Assembly (NCBI GenBank): GCA_963793675.1
Contig: CAWCBA010000010.1
Coordinates: 682,001-746,000 of the forward strand
Direction: 5' to 3'
DNA length: 64,000 nt
Source: RPQJ01 sp963793675
GTDB taxonomy: Bacteria > Pseudomonadota > Gammaproteobacteria > Steroidobacterales > Steroidobacteraceae
Position numbers and translations under genes: made by a program. Shown here in pieces: positions 27,019 to 38,007 of this stretch. The notes beneath the pieces were generated by a model, which was not told the DNA's origin, searched no databases, and saw nothing but the letters and a program-made list of their open reading frames with translations. The stretch's first letter is position 1; each line of letters opens with the position of its first letter.

Positions 27019-30000
27019 CCTTCAGGCGGCGGAGCAACTGCTGGATTTCTCGCGCCGACTCGGCAACGACCCGAGCGCCCGGGCTCGCGCCCGCGAGCAA
27101 CTGGCTGGTGCCGTGGCCATACACAACTTGCTCGAGAAGAACGGCGTGGCCTACCTGGCAGACGAGGTCGGGATGGGGAAGACGTACGTAGCGCTAGGGG
27201 CCATGGCGTTGTTCCGTCACTTCAAGCCCGATTTTCGGGTAATGGTCGTTTCGCCGCGACGCAACATCCAGCAGAAGTGGGTCAACGAGTTGCGGAATTT
27301 CGTCGAGCACAACGTGCTGGTTAGCGACCTTCGCGTCCGCGGTGTAGATGGGCGTCCCGCTCGACCGACGATCTCCTGCGACAACCTGATCGAGCTCGTC
27401 TCGGAGAGCGTGCTGGATCCAGACAGGGACTTCTTCGGGCGCATTACCAGCTTCAGCCTCGGACTCGGCGGAAAGAACGAGATCGACCCTGACGCTGCGG
27501 CGCGCCTGCGCGACGCCATTCGGAAATACGTGCCGTGGCTCTCCAACGAAGTCTTCGACCTGCGCAACCGGCAGAGATTCAAGGACAACGTCGCCCAGGC
27601 CATCTGTTGCGCATTGCCGGTGTTCGACCTGCTCATCGTCGACGAGGGTCACAATCTCAAGCATGGTTTTCGGACGAACTCGGCGGCACGAAACCGGGTG
27701 ATGGCGCTCGCGTTTGGGCATCGCACCGGGATGGCGAACAGCAAGCTGTTCCCGGGTTACGGGCCAAGGGCAAAGCGTGTGCTGTTCCTGTCAGCGACTC
27801 CGATCGAGGAGTCATATACCCATCTTTGGAACCAGCTCGAGATATTTGGGCTCGGGGACAAATTTCCGGAGCTGATCTCCCCGGACGTGTCCGAAGACGA
27901 CAAGAAGAAGGCGGCAGGGCGATTTTTGGTCCGGCGCGTCACGGCAATGGACATCGGGGGCTCTGTACGCACGCGAAACATGTACCGGCGGGAATGGCGC
28001 CATGGCGGCGTGAAAACACACGACGAACCTATCGTGGTTCAGGACGACCGTCGCCGGCTCGTGGTCGCCCTTATCCAGAAGAAGGTCTCGGAGCTGCTGC
28101 AGCATGAGCGCTTCGGCGCATGTTTTCAGATGGGGATGCTGGCATCGTTCGAGAGCTTTCTCGAAACAGCAAAATTGAAAACGGACGAGAGCCCGTTTGA
28201 CGACGCCGAACAGGCCGAGCGGGCTGACGAGCGGGACGGCATTGATATCGACAACTTGAACAGCCTCGCGCGTTCGTATCGCAAGGCTTTCGAAGGCGCC
28301 GAGTTACCACACCCCAAGATGGACGAACTCGTCGACTCGCTCGGCGACACGTGGCGCACGGGTCGCAAGGCGCTGGTGTTCGTTCGGCGCGTCGCCTCGG
28401 TCAAGGAGATCAAGCGAAAGCTCGATGAACGATACAACGAGTGGTTGATCGCCAGGGGTCGATGTTGATCTGCCGGCGGAACGGAAGGTCGAATTCGCCG
28501 AGATCGTGAAGCGATTCCGCAGGGAAAGAGCGGAAGGCATCGAGTTGGAGTGGGGCGCTGGTCAAGACGCGGGTGGCGTAATTGGCAAGCAGTCAGTTGA
28601 CGAGGGTGGCCGGGATACTTTTTTTGCATGGTTTTTTCGTGGTGCTGGCCCGAAGGGAACATTTAGCGGTGCGCGCCTGCAGGAGCGACTCAAGTCGCAG
28701 GTTCTGCGTTCGCGACATTCTTTGAAGACAACTACGTTGCCTGGGTTCTCAACTGCAGCCCGGCGCAAGTCAGCAGCGAACTGGCGCAAGCCATGGGCGC
28801 CCGGAAGCCCTATTGCGTGAATTGCTCCAGGTTCGATCGGCGAGCTTTCTCCCTGGGGCCACCAAGCTTGCTCGAGGAGATCGCTTCCTCGCCGTACAGG
28901 CCGCCGCAGTCAATTGGCTGCGAGAACGGCCAGGTGCGTGGCAAGACCGCGCGTCCGCGGTTTGGTTCTCGAAGCTTTCATCGCTATTGCGACCCAAGGC
29001 GCGCCCAAACCCACCGGAGATAGACGCGTTCCTCAATGAGGAGACGTTTTTCACGCGGCTCGAACAGCGGCCGGCATTGCGGGAGAGGCTTTTCCCTTTG
29101 TCGGGCCCAGGTAGCCCTGCCGCGCAGTTCCGAGAGCGCGAACTTCGAAGGGAGCTGCTGCAGGCGGCATCCCGACAGGGCATGCGTTTGTCGATCTCTA
29201 TGTGACTGTCGTTCAGGGGACCAACTTCCCGCTCCGTGGGGCGATGCCGGATGTTGAGCAGTCCATGATTGGGTCTCTTACGGATAGCTGCACTCGATCT
29301 CCTCGAACGTCAGTTCGAGGTCCCGCTGGCTGACCGGGCGTGGCGCGCTTCGATGAACTCAGTCAGATCTCCGGGTGCTACCAACTGGTACTCGACCAGA
29401 ACCTGCCAGGGCTAAGGAATGCCCAAGACTTGTCGGAGTGTCCCGCGCGTGTGGGGCAGCTATTCGGCAGCCAGCAACCGATAGGCGGCATGTCGGGCAA
29501 GGTCAATCAGACTCTGATCCGCCAGTTCCGGCTGCCTGGCTATCCGTTCGTGCTCGTCACGACGGACCTCCTGCAGGAGGGCGAGGATCTGCACACTTTC
29601 TGTGACTCGGTCTTCCATTACGGCATTTCCTGGACGCCCTCGGCGATGGAGCAACGCACCGGTCGGATCGACCGGGTGCTGTCCCTCTCCGAGCGTCGCC
29701 TGTCCGGGCTGGATCGCGAGCCGATTGGCGACGAGAAGCTCCAGGTCTATTTCCCTTACTTGCGAGACACGGTCGAGCTGCTACAGGTCAAGAAAGTATT
29801 CGGACGCATGGACACGTTCCTGCGGCTCATGCACTCAAACCTTGCCGTGCAACTCGCCGACGATCGAAAGGTGAATACGCGGGAAGAGTTTGCGCGCAGC
29901 GCTGCAATCCCCATGCCGATCTTGAAGAAGCTCGAGTCAGCTTTTCCGATCCAGGAGCAGTGGCTCAAGGGCAGCCGCAGGACGCTAGCTGTAACACGGG

Positions 30001-30482
30001 ATGTCGGTTGGGCGCTAGCCAGACTGCACCGGCTCACCGAATCGCAGTTAGATGGCTTAGCGATCGAGTGGGAGTCGTCCTCTCCGGACGGCGTTCTCCT
30101 CGGAACAGCGCAACTTGGATCCCGCCAACAGCCATTGACGCTATACATCCAGTCGCGAGACGGCCAACTGTGCATACGCTGCGTAAGTCCGATCGGCCGG
30201 GTCGTACCTGATGGGCGACAGGACGAAATTCTCGACCTTCTGGCGAGTGTGCCGGCGCGAGTAGGTTTGGCGATCTCGCGGGATGGCAAGTATGACCTGA
30301 CTGTGGAGGACGTCGTGCCGCTGGGATTGGACGAATCAAGCGATTCAGTGCGGGTGGGTCAGTTGTTGCGCCGTGTCATCCGTCAAGCAGATGAACTCGA
30401 ACGTCTGCTCATGCCGGGTGCCGACGCGAGTCTCAACGAATTCACCCCGCAACTCGAAACGGAGTTCAGGGATGGACGATAG
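27011..30482 (+). CDS. SNF2/RapA-like superfamily 2 helicase, several frameshifts
   Basis: About 1150-residue DNA translocase. Motif I is YLADEVGMGKTYVALGAM, Ia VVSPRRNIQQKW, II LLIVDEGHNLK, III LFLSATPIEES. After a gap the C-terminal RecA domain ends with FVLVTTDLLQEGEDLHTFC, VFHYGISWTPSAMEQRTGRIDR, the motif V/VI block that defines SNF2/RapA-like enzymes. Long insertions separate the two halves. Frames break near 28460, 28700, 28800, 29190 and 29320; one break lies between motifs III and V. It likely moves along or remodels DNA for the PLD nuclease. Confidence 0.8.
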
Positions 30483-30846
30483 GCTTGCTGGTTGGTTGAA
30501 GGAAGCCGGCTACGCAGTCGAACGTGACTCGGTGCGCATCGAGTTCACGGGCGGCAGAAGCCACAAGGTGCGGATTCAAGACGGGGACGGCGACATCGAC
30601 GTGACTGCGATTGTCGTGCGCGCGAGTGTTGTTGAAGCCCTCGATGACCTTCCGCTGACAATTTGGCGGTTGAACCGCTCGCCAAGTGTGGTGGGCTTCA
30701 GACTCGATGCGAAGAAGCGCCTGATCGGTCATGCCTGGCTCCCAAGGCAGGGCCTGGCTAAGGAAGAGGTCCTGACAGCAGTGCAGCAAGTCGCATCCGA
30801 ATCTGATCGACTTGAGTTCGTTCTGACAGGTCGCGACACCGAGTAG
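30472..30846 (+). CDS. Small last gene of the PLD-helicase cluster
   Basis: A 124-residue acidic protein (MDDRLAGWLKEAGYAVERDS, VTAIVVRASVVEALDDLPLT, RLNRSPSVVGFRLDAKKRLI, EVLTAVQQVASESDRLEF) overlapping the helicase gene by 11 bases. The alternating strand/helix pattern recalls YbjN- or CesT-like chaperone folds, but this is only an impression. Its position suggests an accessory or chaperone subunit of the helicase complex. Confidence 0.65.
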   Translation: MDDRLAGWLKEAGYAVERDSVRIEFTGGRSHKVRIQDGDGDIDVTAIVVRASVVEALDDLPLTIWRLNRSPSVVGFRLDAKKRLIGHAWLPRQGLAKEEVLTAVQQVASESDRLEFVLTGRDTE

Positions 30847-30974
30847 TGTTGCGCTGTCGTGGGTATGTGAGCTGGCTCCCGCAGGAAAATCGACCATAGA
30901 GTCCTAATGCTTGGTCCGTCTTTCGAACTCACCCAGGCTCGAAGAAAGCAGACAGATCATGGCTTCTTATCATT

Positions 30975-31417
30975 TCACTTGATACTTGATTTCTTCGTTT
31001 GTTCTGCATCGAGAAATCGTCTAAGTCGATCGGTTAGCTGCCTTGGATTCTTCAGCTCGCACTCCCAGACTGTGGTTACTGACCAACCGAGCTTTCGCAG
31101 CTGACGCAGGACGCGCTGGTCCCTGAGCCTATTCCTTTCAAGTTTTGAGTTCCAATAGCTAGAATTGACTTTGACTTTACGAATTCGCCGACACTTGTGC
31201 CCGTGCCAAAAGCACCCGTTTACGAGCACAATTTTCTTTCGACCTGGGAGGACAATGTCGGCGTTCCCGGCAGGCCCTTCGCGTGTAAACGAAATCGAAA
31301 GCCCAAGGCATGAATTATTCTGCGAACCGCCAATTCTGGTTGCGTATTCGCGCGTCCAACCGATCGCATTATTCTGCTGCGAAGTTGCGATGGTGCTTCG
31401 AGTGCCGACATAACCAT
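30975..31417 (-). CDS. vsr: Very-short-patch repair endonuclease, one frameshift
   Basis: Vsr nicks 5' of T in T:G mismatches that arise when 5-methylcytosine deaminates. SRIMRSVGRANTQPELAVRR and ALGFRFRLHAKGLPGTP are the N-terminal signature. After a one-base deletion near 31245 the frame continues VLVNGCFWHGH, which holds the zinc/active-site His, then SSYWNSKLERN and GWSVTTVWECEL. About 147 residues. It is the last gene of the minus-strand restriction-modification cassette, 55 bases after the methyltransferase gene, as expected for a C5-methylase partner. The region is AT-richer than its surroundings. Confidence 0.85.
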
Positions 31418-31472
31418 CGGAAAACGCTCCTGCCTTACATCAGGAGAGCTTCGCCATTATCGACGGGTGCTT

Positions 31473-32353
31473 TTAGGAATGAATTAGGCATCTCCCGACA
31501 AAGAATCCTAGGTTTGGTGGCACGGCATTTAATCATTTGTTCGATATCAGTCTTGGTGCCCTGCCATTTGAACTTCGCTGGGAAGGTTTGGATTCTGGCT
31601 CTCTCCTGGGTCGTCAGCGGTCGTGCTCGTGAAACAGGGGACGCGTCCAGGGAGTGACCGGGATAGTTGGCGGTATCGGTCTGTTGACACCGCGGATTGT
31701 GGCCGACGGCTCGTCTATCCGAATAGACGGCGCGTCGCGAGAGATTCGCGGGTGCCGTAATAGAACTCAGTATCTAGCTCCTTCCCAAGATAGTCCCGCA
31801 CAGTCATGGCACTCTTCGAGAGTGATGCCTCGATTGTATTCAGCAATTCAGCATCGGAACCGCCACGAATCCCTATGCAAAAGAAGCGTTTTCGCTTCTG
31901 GGGTACCCCACAAAAGGATGCGTCCAAGATCACCTCCGTAAGGCCATAACCGGCGCGTTTGAAGGTTCGTCCGCTTCGGCGTAGGCGGAACTATTGCGCG
32001 TGCGCGCAACGTTCTCCATAACGAACACCACGGGCTTCAGTCCGGCAATAACCTCGGCGAAGCATTCGGTTAGGTTCGCCCGTGCGCCCTCTGTACGCTT
32101 ACCTGCATGCGAGAAGTCTTGGCAAGGTGGTCCGCCAATGACCACGTTTGCCTTCTCTTTTTCTTAGCAGAGCGACCGTGGCCTTAACGTTGGATAAATC
32201 GTGCGTTACCGCCGGGTGCTCGAAATTGGCTTTGTAGACGCTTAGCACCGCTGGCCAGTTATCCGCCGCCAATACAATGGGGAGCCCGGCGCGTTGAAAT
32301 CCTAGGCTTAGCCCGCCGACACCGCAGAAAAGGTCAGCAACTCGAATTGTCAT
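31473..32353 (-). CDS. dcm: C5-cytosine DNA methyltransferase, frameshifted
   Basis: Type II methyltransferase placing a methyl group on C5 of cytosine. Motif I is RVADLFCGVGGLSLGFQ, motif IV with the catalytic Cys is IGGPPCQDFSHAGK, motif VI VFVMENV, motif VIII CGVPQKRKRFF. The C-terminus (RPLTTQERARIQTFPAKFKW and AVPPNLGFFVGRC, motifs IX-X) is in another frame. Breaks near 32150 (A run), 31930, 31740 and 31510. About 294 residues, short for the class, so the target-recognition region is compact. It should modify the site cut by the adjacent HindVP-like enzyme. Confidence 0.85.
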
Positions 32354-32556
32354 TTTTCATCGCTATCAAATATGTTGTTCGCTGTGAAATAGACGGTCGC
32401 GTCGAACCGACGCTCCGGGCTAAGCATCTTTTGTCCGCCGCCGATAATTATCTCGCGTAAGGTACTTTTTGATAATGCTGGAGAGGAAAGTCGATCGTGA
32501 GACATGTAGCGTCGCGTCACGAAGCCGTTTAGAGCAAATTCCTTATCTGTTTGCTT

Positions 32557-33506
32557 TTACGCAGTCCCTCTGAATATTCTGCTGACATTTACTTTTTCCG
32601 TTGAAAAAAGTTCATTAAGTGCCTGCAGCGTGCGGGCCACAGAACGAAGTGGCCGCGATATTTTGACTGCGGTCTTTTTCTTTGAGGTCTTCTTTCTCTT
32701 GCCAGCGCTTTTTGTCGCGGGAGCTGGCTTAGCTGGTGGGAATGCCTGATCCATTGCGGTTTTTAATAGAGCGAAGTCACTCCAGACGAATACATCGAAC
32801 GCGTTTTCGTCAAGCTGCGGTGTCGTTCCTACCGTTCGCCATAGTGGTTGAATCACGAATGGGGATTGGTGCTCGTGGTACTTTCGGAATAGCTCGGTCA
32901 AGGCTTCACGCATTGCGGGTGCGTTGCGGGCAATGTCTGCGGCGGAGTCCCATTTTTCGATTGCTTCCGCGGCGGGCTCGATTATTTTAAGCACGTCTTT
33001 CGCTTGATTTCGAAGACTGCTGTAGATGCCAAGGCATGCGTAAGAAATTGAGTCTGGCCGTATTACCAGTTCGCTTCCCCACTTCGATTGGTCCTCGCTC
33101 TTTCCCGTCGCGTTATCGGGCAGTACCGTGAGTTTGACCTCGAGCGGTCTAACTGGCGTGCCACCGGCGCATATAACCAAATCTATGTGATCGAGTTTGT
33201 CTCGGACAAATCCAGCGTACGGCGCGTACGGACTCTCAAAGAGGAATTTTATTTGATCATTGGGGAGGGTTGTATTGAAGACATCATCAAAGGTCAGCGT
33301 TTTGTCGTTCGCAGTGCTCGAATAAGTGTCAGTTGTGGATATGTAAACCGGCTTTATGCCCTTGTCGCGCATATAGCAGCAGAGGGCGGTAGGGAATGCG
33401 CTGTTGAATTGATTCTTTCCCCAAAGGTCATTCCCGCTACGAGATTCGAATCTTTGATTCCGTAGAGAGTGGATGGGGGGATTACATAGGGCGCAGGGAT
33501 ATTCAT
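32557..33506 (-). CDS. HindVP/HgiDI-family type II restriction endonuclease, frameshift near start
   Basis: Restriction endonuclease. The start at 33506 gives MNIPAPYVIPPSTLYGIKDS. A one-base deletion near 33432 moves the frame to LWGKNQFNSAFPTALCCYMR, then LTFDDVFNTTLPNDQIKFLF, HIDLVICAGGTPVRPLEVKLTVLPDN and WGSELVIRPDSI. The WGKNQFNSAFP, LTFDDVF and RPLE-x-KLT-x-LPDN blocks are hallmarks of the RE_HindVP family, whose characterised members recognise GRCGYC; Glu and Lys of LEVKLT fit the PD-(D/E)xK site. About 316 residues. The C-terminal Lys-rich stretch is unusual. Low GC suggests recent transfer. Confidence 0.85.
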
Positions 33507-33712
33507 TCGGATTCAACCTTTTCGACGAATCTTACTTGCGTGCGAATGTTGCAAATTGGAGCCTTGATGGAGTGACCAGCGCTCGGTCTAGGATCTCCGC
33601 GGAAATTATCTCATGGCTGGCTAGAATTCCGAGCACGTTAATGCCGTCTTGCTTCTGATTTTTAGAACGTCTTGATCTCGGGTTGAAACGCATCGCCTTA
33701 CGGTAGCTAGCC

Positions 33713-36700
33713 TCAACGCGCGTTGCTCGCCCAACACAACGTATTCACCAACGCGATCTCCCCCGGCGTCTTGCACCGCACATCCAGCAGCCTCGGATTC
33801 GCCACGACGATACTCAAGCACCTGGCCCTCGAGATCGCCACGTTCAGCCGATTCTTGCTGAACAGAAACTCCAGGTGGCGGGGCAGGTCCTCCTCGCTCG
33901 AGGTCGTCATCGAGACGATCGACACCGCCGCTTCCTGGCCCTGGAACTTGTCCACCGTGCCCGACGCGCGCGTTCGCCGGCAGCGTCCGCTGCAGCAGCT
34001 TCACCTGCAGGTTGTAGGGGGCGACTACCAGTATGTCGTCGGGTGTAAGGCGGCGCTTCATCCGTCGCGGTCGATCCACGAGCCCTGCTTGAGCAGGCTC
34101 TGGTAGATCCGCTCGATCTCCCGCGCTTCCTCCAGCGATCTTCTGCGCGCAGCCGGCGTGGTCCATCGGCCAGAACACCACGCCCGTCGGCTGCAGGGCC
34201 GGGTGCGGCTTGGCGCCCAGCACCAGCGTCTGGTTCGCGTTCTTCGGCTCGGGCTCCAGGCGCCCGTCGTACACGGCGTCCGAGATGAACCGGCACACGT
34301 CGGGGCACATGCGCCACGTGGTGGGCAGGAAGATGCCCCGGTCGGGCGGCACGGTCGCGAGGCCGTCCAGCAGGTACTCCAGCGACGACTCGCCCGAGCG
34401 CCCGGGGTGCACGCCCTGGATCGGCTGGCCCAGCTGCATCTGGTCGCCCAGCAGCACGATGTTGCTGGGCGCACGCGCCCATGGCGGCGAGGTTGGCCAC
34501 GCGACACCTGGCCGGCCTCGTCCACGAACAGGTAGTCGAACTGCTGGTCGGCCGCGGCGTCGGCGAACAGCCAGGCGGTGCCGCCGACCAGTTGCCAGCT
34601 GGTCGTGCAGCGCGGCTGTCGGTCTCGTCCACGTCCACGATCAGCTGGCCGTTGAGGTAGCTGCTCGTCGTCCCGCGCGGACGACTTCTTGCGCGGCGCG
34701 GACGTACTTCGTCCCGTGCTCGACCAGCATCTTCTCGACGGCCTCGAGCAGGTTGTTGATGGCCTTGTGGCTGTTCGACGAGACGGCCACGCGCTTGCCG
34801 TCCGCCAGCAGCGCGGCGATCACGTGCGAGCCGGTGTAGGTCTTGCCCGCGCCGGGCGGCCCCTGGATGAACAGGTAGCTGCCGTCGAGGCGGCGCACGG
34901 CGTCGATGCGTCTGCTCGAGCGGGGCGCTGGGGTCGCGACGATGGGCTCGCCGGGCTTGCGGCCCGTGAGGCGCGGCATCTGCTTCTCGAAGAACGGCTT
35001 CGAGCGCACGGTAGCGGTGGTCGCCATCGCGCGATGCTCTGGCCGACGCGGAGCAGGGCTTCCTTGAGCACGTCGGAGTTGAGCGGCCCGGCCTTGCCCA
35101 GGCTCAGTGCGCTCGGGCAGCGGGCCGCTCTTCTTGGTCGCCGCCAGGCGGACGCGACGCCGGTCCTCGTCCACCTCGAGCATCGTCACGCTTCGCGGCC
35201 TCCGGGTGCTCGAGCCAGACGGCGTAGCTCGCCCGCGTCGAACTTGATCTCCTGCTCGGGGTACTCGTACTCGTCCACCGTGCTGCCCGGCACGCGCGTC
35301 AGGCCCGCGATCGCGTCCACGGAGTCGAGCAGGTCGTCGAACGGCAGCTCGGCGCGCGCGAACATGTCCCACCACTGCGGCTTCTCGTTGCCGGCGGTGG
35401 AACTCGAGCAGGTCGGCCATCAGCGCGCGGCGGCCGCGGTCCATCGGCCTGTCGCGCAGTCAGCGGCAGCTGCGCACGGCATCGACCCGGTCGAGGTACG
35501 CCTGCAGCTTCGGCGAGGGCGGGTTGAAGGCGGCAGCGATCCCGCCGCAGTCGTGTCGTCCGTGCCGCCGCTGCGCAGGATGTCGTGCCGGGACGCATGC
35601 TCCACAGCCAGTCGTGCAACTGCTGCGTCGACTCGACGTCGTCCTGGTTGTAGCGCTCGATCTTCTCGAGCAACTCCTTGTCGCCGGTCTCGAGGTAGCG
35701 CTCGTAGTAGACGATGCTGGCGCCGGCGGTCTGCACGTCACCGCTGCGCTTGCCGCGGTAGAACGTCTCGATGTCCTTGATCGAGTACGACGAGGTCGAG
35801 GCGCGGATCGACTCGCGCGTGACGCGGTACAGGTCCACCAGCCGCTTCTCGCGCAGCAGCCGGTCGAGGAACGCCTCGCGCGTGGCGTGGCGGGCCGCGA
35901 GCTTCTTGAGCGCGGTGTCCTCGTAGGCGGCGTAGTGGTAGACGCGCATGTGGGGTGCTTCTCCATGCGGGCCTCGAGCCAGTCCATGAAGGACTCGAAC
36001 GCGTGCTTTTCCTGCGCGCGGTCGTGCGCCCAGAACGCCTTGAACTCGAAGGCGCCGGCCTCGCTGTCCGGTAGCAGACGCCGAACAGGTACTCGAGCCC
36101 GTCGTCGCCGTAGAGCGGGTCGCCCTCCATGTCGAAGTAGACGTCGCCGTCGTCGGGGTCCGGCAGCTGCAGCAGCCCGGCGGGGATGCCGGTGGGTCCT
36201 TCGATGAGCTTGAACTGCGGCTTGCCCGTGCTCGCGACCCAGCTGCTGCATCGCGGCCTGGTCGCGCAGCTTGGCGAACGACTCCGCGGCCAGGTGCGGG
36301 ACGGCGTGCGCGGGTTCGAGCTGCGCGAGTTGCTTGAGCGTGTGGATGCCGGCGGCTTCGAGCTTCTGCACCTGGCTCGCGCGGATGTCGGCGACCTGGT
36401 GCAGGCTGTCCTCGTGCTGCGCAGCTGCGCGTTGCAGTGGTCCTGCCAGTGGCACTGGGGACACTTGGCGCAGGGCTTGGGGTTGGTCGGCTCGGCGGTC
36501 GCGCGGTTGTCGATCGTTTCCGTGAATCGACCGAGCAGCCGGCGGAAGTACCGCGAGTACTCGTTGCAGGTGAACGTCACCTGCTCGCGCGTGCCGAGCA
36601 CCACGTGCATCGCGTGCGGGTCGAGCTGCTGCACCTTGGCCAGCAGGTCGCCGTAGAACGCCAGCTGCAGCACGTACGACGCCTTGGGCGTTGCGGCCGA

Positions 36701-37126
36701 GCTTGGTGTCGATGACTTCGTAGCTGTAGTCGCCGAGCGCGGAGGGGCGCGGCACCTTGCGCAGGAAGTCCGCGTGGCCGACGAGGTCGCCGTCCAGGAA
36801 GGTGGCCTGGTAGATGAGGTCGGCGCCGGAGTGCAGGGCTTCGAGCGTTGCGGCGGCGGACTTGGCGGGGTTGCGCAGGTGCTTGGCGATCTCGACGACG
36901 GTGGCGCCGGTGCTTGCGCTTCGCGTTTCAGCTCGGCCAGGTAGGCCGCTTCGAACTCGTTGCCTTTCTGGAAGAGCAGCTCGGTGTGCTCGTCGGGCTT
37001 GGTCTCTTGCGCCTTCAGCGCCTTGTCGTCGAGTGCGCGCAGGTCGAGCGCGGTCAGGTGCGCGCACTCGTGGAAGTTCACGAGGTCGGTGGCGGAGAGG
37101 AGCAGTGTGGAGCGGATACGTTGCAC
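33713..37126 (-). CDS. RecB-like nuclease/RNase H-like/helicase fusion (TM0106 type), many frameshifts
   Basis: A large multi-domain enzyme of about 1130 residues. The N-terminal TM0106-type RecB nuclease (SATDLVNFHECAHLTALDLR, FLDGDLVGHADFLRKV, YEVIDTKLGRN) has the Asp...Asp-x-Lys site and a Cys cluster (CAKCPQCHWQDHC) that may bind iron-sulfur. Then an RNase-H-like domain (DVYFDMEGDPLYGD, YNQDDVESTQQLHDWL), and a superfamily 1 helicase (LFIQGPPGAGKTYTGSHVIAA, NIVLLGDQMQLGQ, TVDKFQGQEAAVSIVSMT, NRLNVAISRARCL). Homologues act on replication intermediates or foreign DNA. At least eight single-base breaks; those I could repair are mostly insertions. Confidence 0.75.
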
Positions 37127-37439
37127 TAAATAACGTTCTTATTCAGAAGCTTACGGGAGCTTATTAATGTGGAATTGGCTGGGCGTAGAGGGAGGCAACG
37201 TAGAGGGTGCGGCACGCGAGGCTCGTGAGCTGAGCCCGGGCTTCCGGGTGACGCGACGAAGCGACAGTTGCCTGGGCCAGGTGTGAATTCTGAGGACGTT
37301 GTTCAACCAGACTGGGCCAGGCAGCTGATGGGTGGTTGATGGCCGAGGCTAGCATGGGGCCCGTGGTGCTTGTATCGCTGCAGCCTCGCGCTGCAGCGGC
37401 AGCGCCTCGCGGTGATTTGGCGTGGTGTAGATTGCCAAG
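37127..37439. other. Intergenic with start of the CPXCG repeat
   Basis: No gene seen before 37440. The last 54 bases (from 37386) belong to the 313-bp direct repeat shared with 46030-46342. Confidence 0.5.
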
Positions 37440-37698
37440 GTGAGCAAGAAGCCGCGCGAACCACTCGATCCGCAGACCATCGATGCGCTGTACGGGCTCG
37501 AGCCCGTGTTTGAGCCGGGCGGCCCGGCCGCTGCAGTGAACGCCACCGAGTTTGTCAGCGTGCAGTGTCCCTATTGTGGCGAACGGTTCGAGACCGCGGT
37601 GGACCTGTCGGCGGGTTCGTTCAGCTACGTCGAAGACTGCCAGGTCTGCTGCCAGCCGATCGAGCTCACGAGTGAAATGACTGATCGGGGTGCGTTCG
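37386..37698. repeat. 313-bp direct repeat, copy 1
   Basis: Matches 46030-46342 with only a handful of substitutions. It contains 54 bases upstream of the CPXCG gene and its first 86 codons; the two copies are 8644 bases apart, in the same orientation. Similarity stops abruptly at both ends. Confidence 0.9.
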
Positions 37699-37727
37699 TC
37701 GGCGTCATCGCACGCAGGGCGGATTGA
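37440..37727 (+). CDS. CPXCG-motif cysteine-rich protein, copy 1
   Basis: A 95-residue protein starting with GTG at 37440. The core VQCPYCGERFETAVDLSAGS and YVEDCQVCCQPIEL carry the Cys-Pro-x-Cys-Gly and Cys-x-x-Cys-Cys pairs of the small CPXCG family, presumed to bind zinc. The N-terminal about 35 residues (PLDPQTIDALYGLEPVFEPG) form a family-unrelated extension. This copy has the ordinary C-terminus (TDRGAFVGVIARRAD), so it is probably the original. Function unknown. The second copy is at 46084. Confidence 0.8.
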   Translation: MSKKPREPLDPQTIDALYGLEPVFEPGGPAAAVNATEFVSVQCPYCGERFETAVDLSAGSFSYVEDCQVCCQPIELTSEMTDRGAFVGVIARRAD

Positions 37728-38007
37728 GCATGGTGCCCGGTTGAACGGCGCTCGAGCGGCATCGCGGGGCGATTGGAGCCCCAGCTCCAAAGGGTCGGCA
37801 GAGGGTGTTGGGCACGACTGCAACGGCTCTGCTCCCGGGCGACTGGCGACACCGCCACCGGGCGCCACCGGCAAGCGGCCGCCGGAAGTGCCGATGACCA
37901 CACGGGACCGCGCGTACCCGTCGCCCATCTGGTACAACCCTTAGCGCCGTCCGTGAACGAGCGGTCACGGCCCGGGATGGGATCGATCCGATCGACAAGG
38001 GGGCCCC

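Noticed and set aside
23669..32353. A DISARM system
   Set aside because: Helicase, PLD protein and C5-methylase are present, but no DUF1998 DrmB-like protein was found, and the helicase looks RapA/SNF2-like with different gene order.
33516..33712. A small gene between the endonuclease and the helicase protein
   Set aside because: The plus-strand frame of 61 codons has no start context or recognisable sequence; treated as spacer of the transferred cassette.
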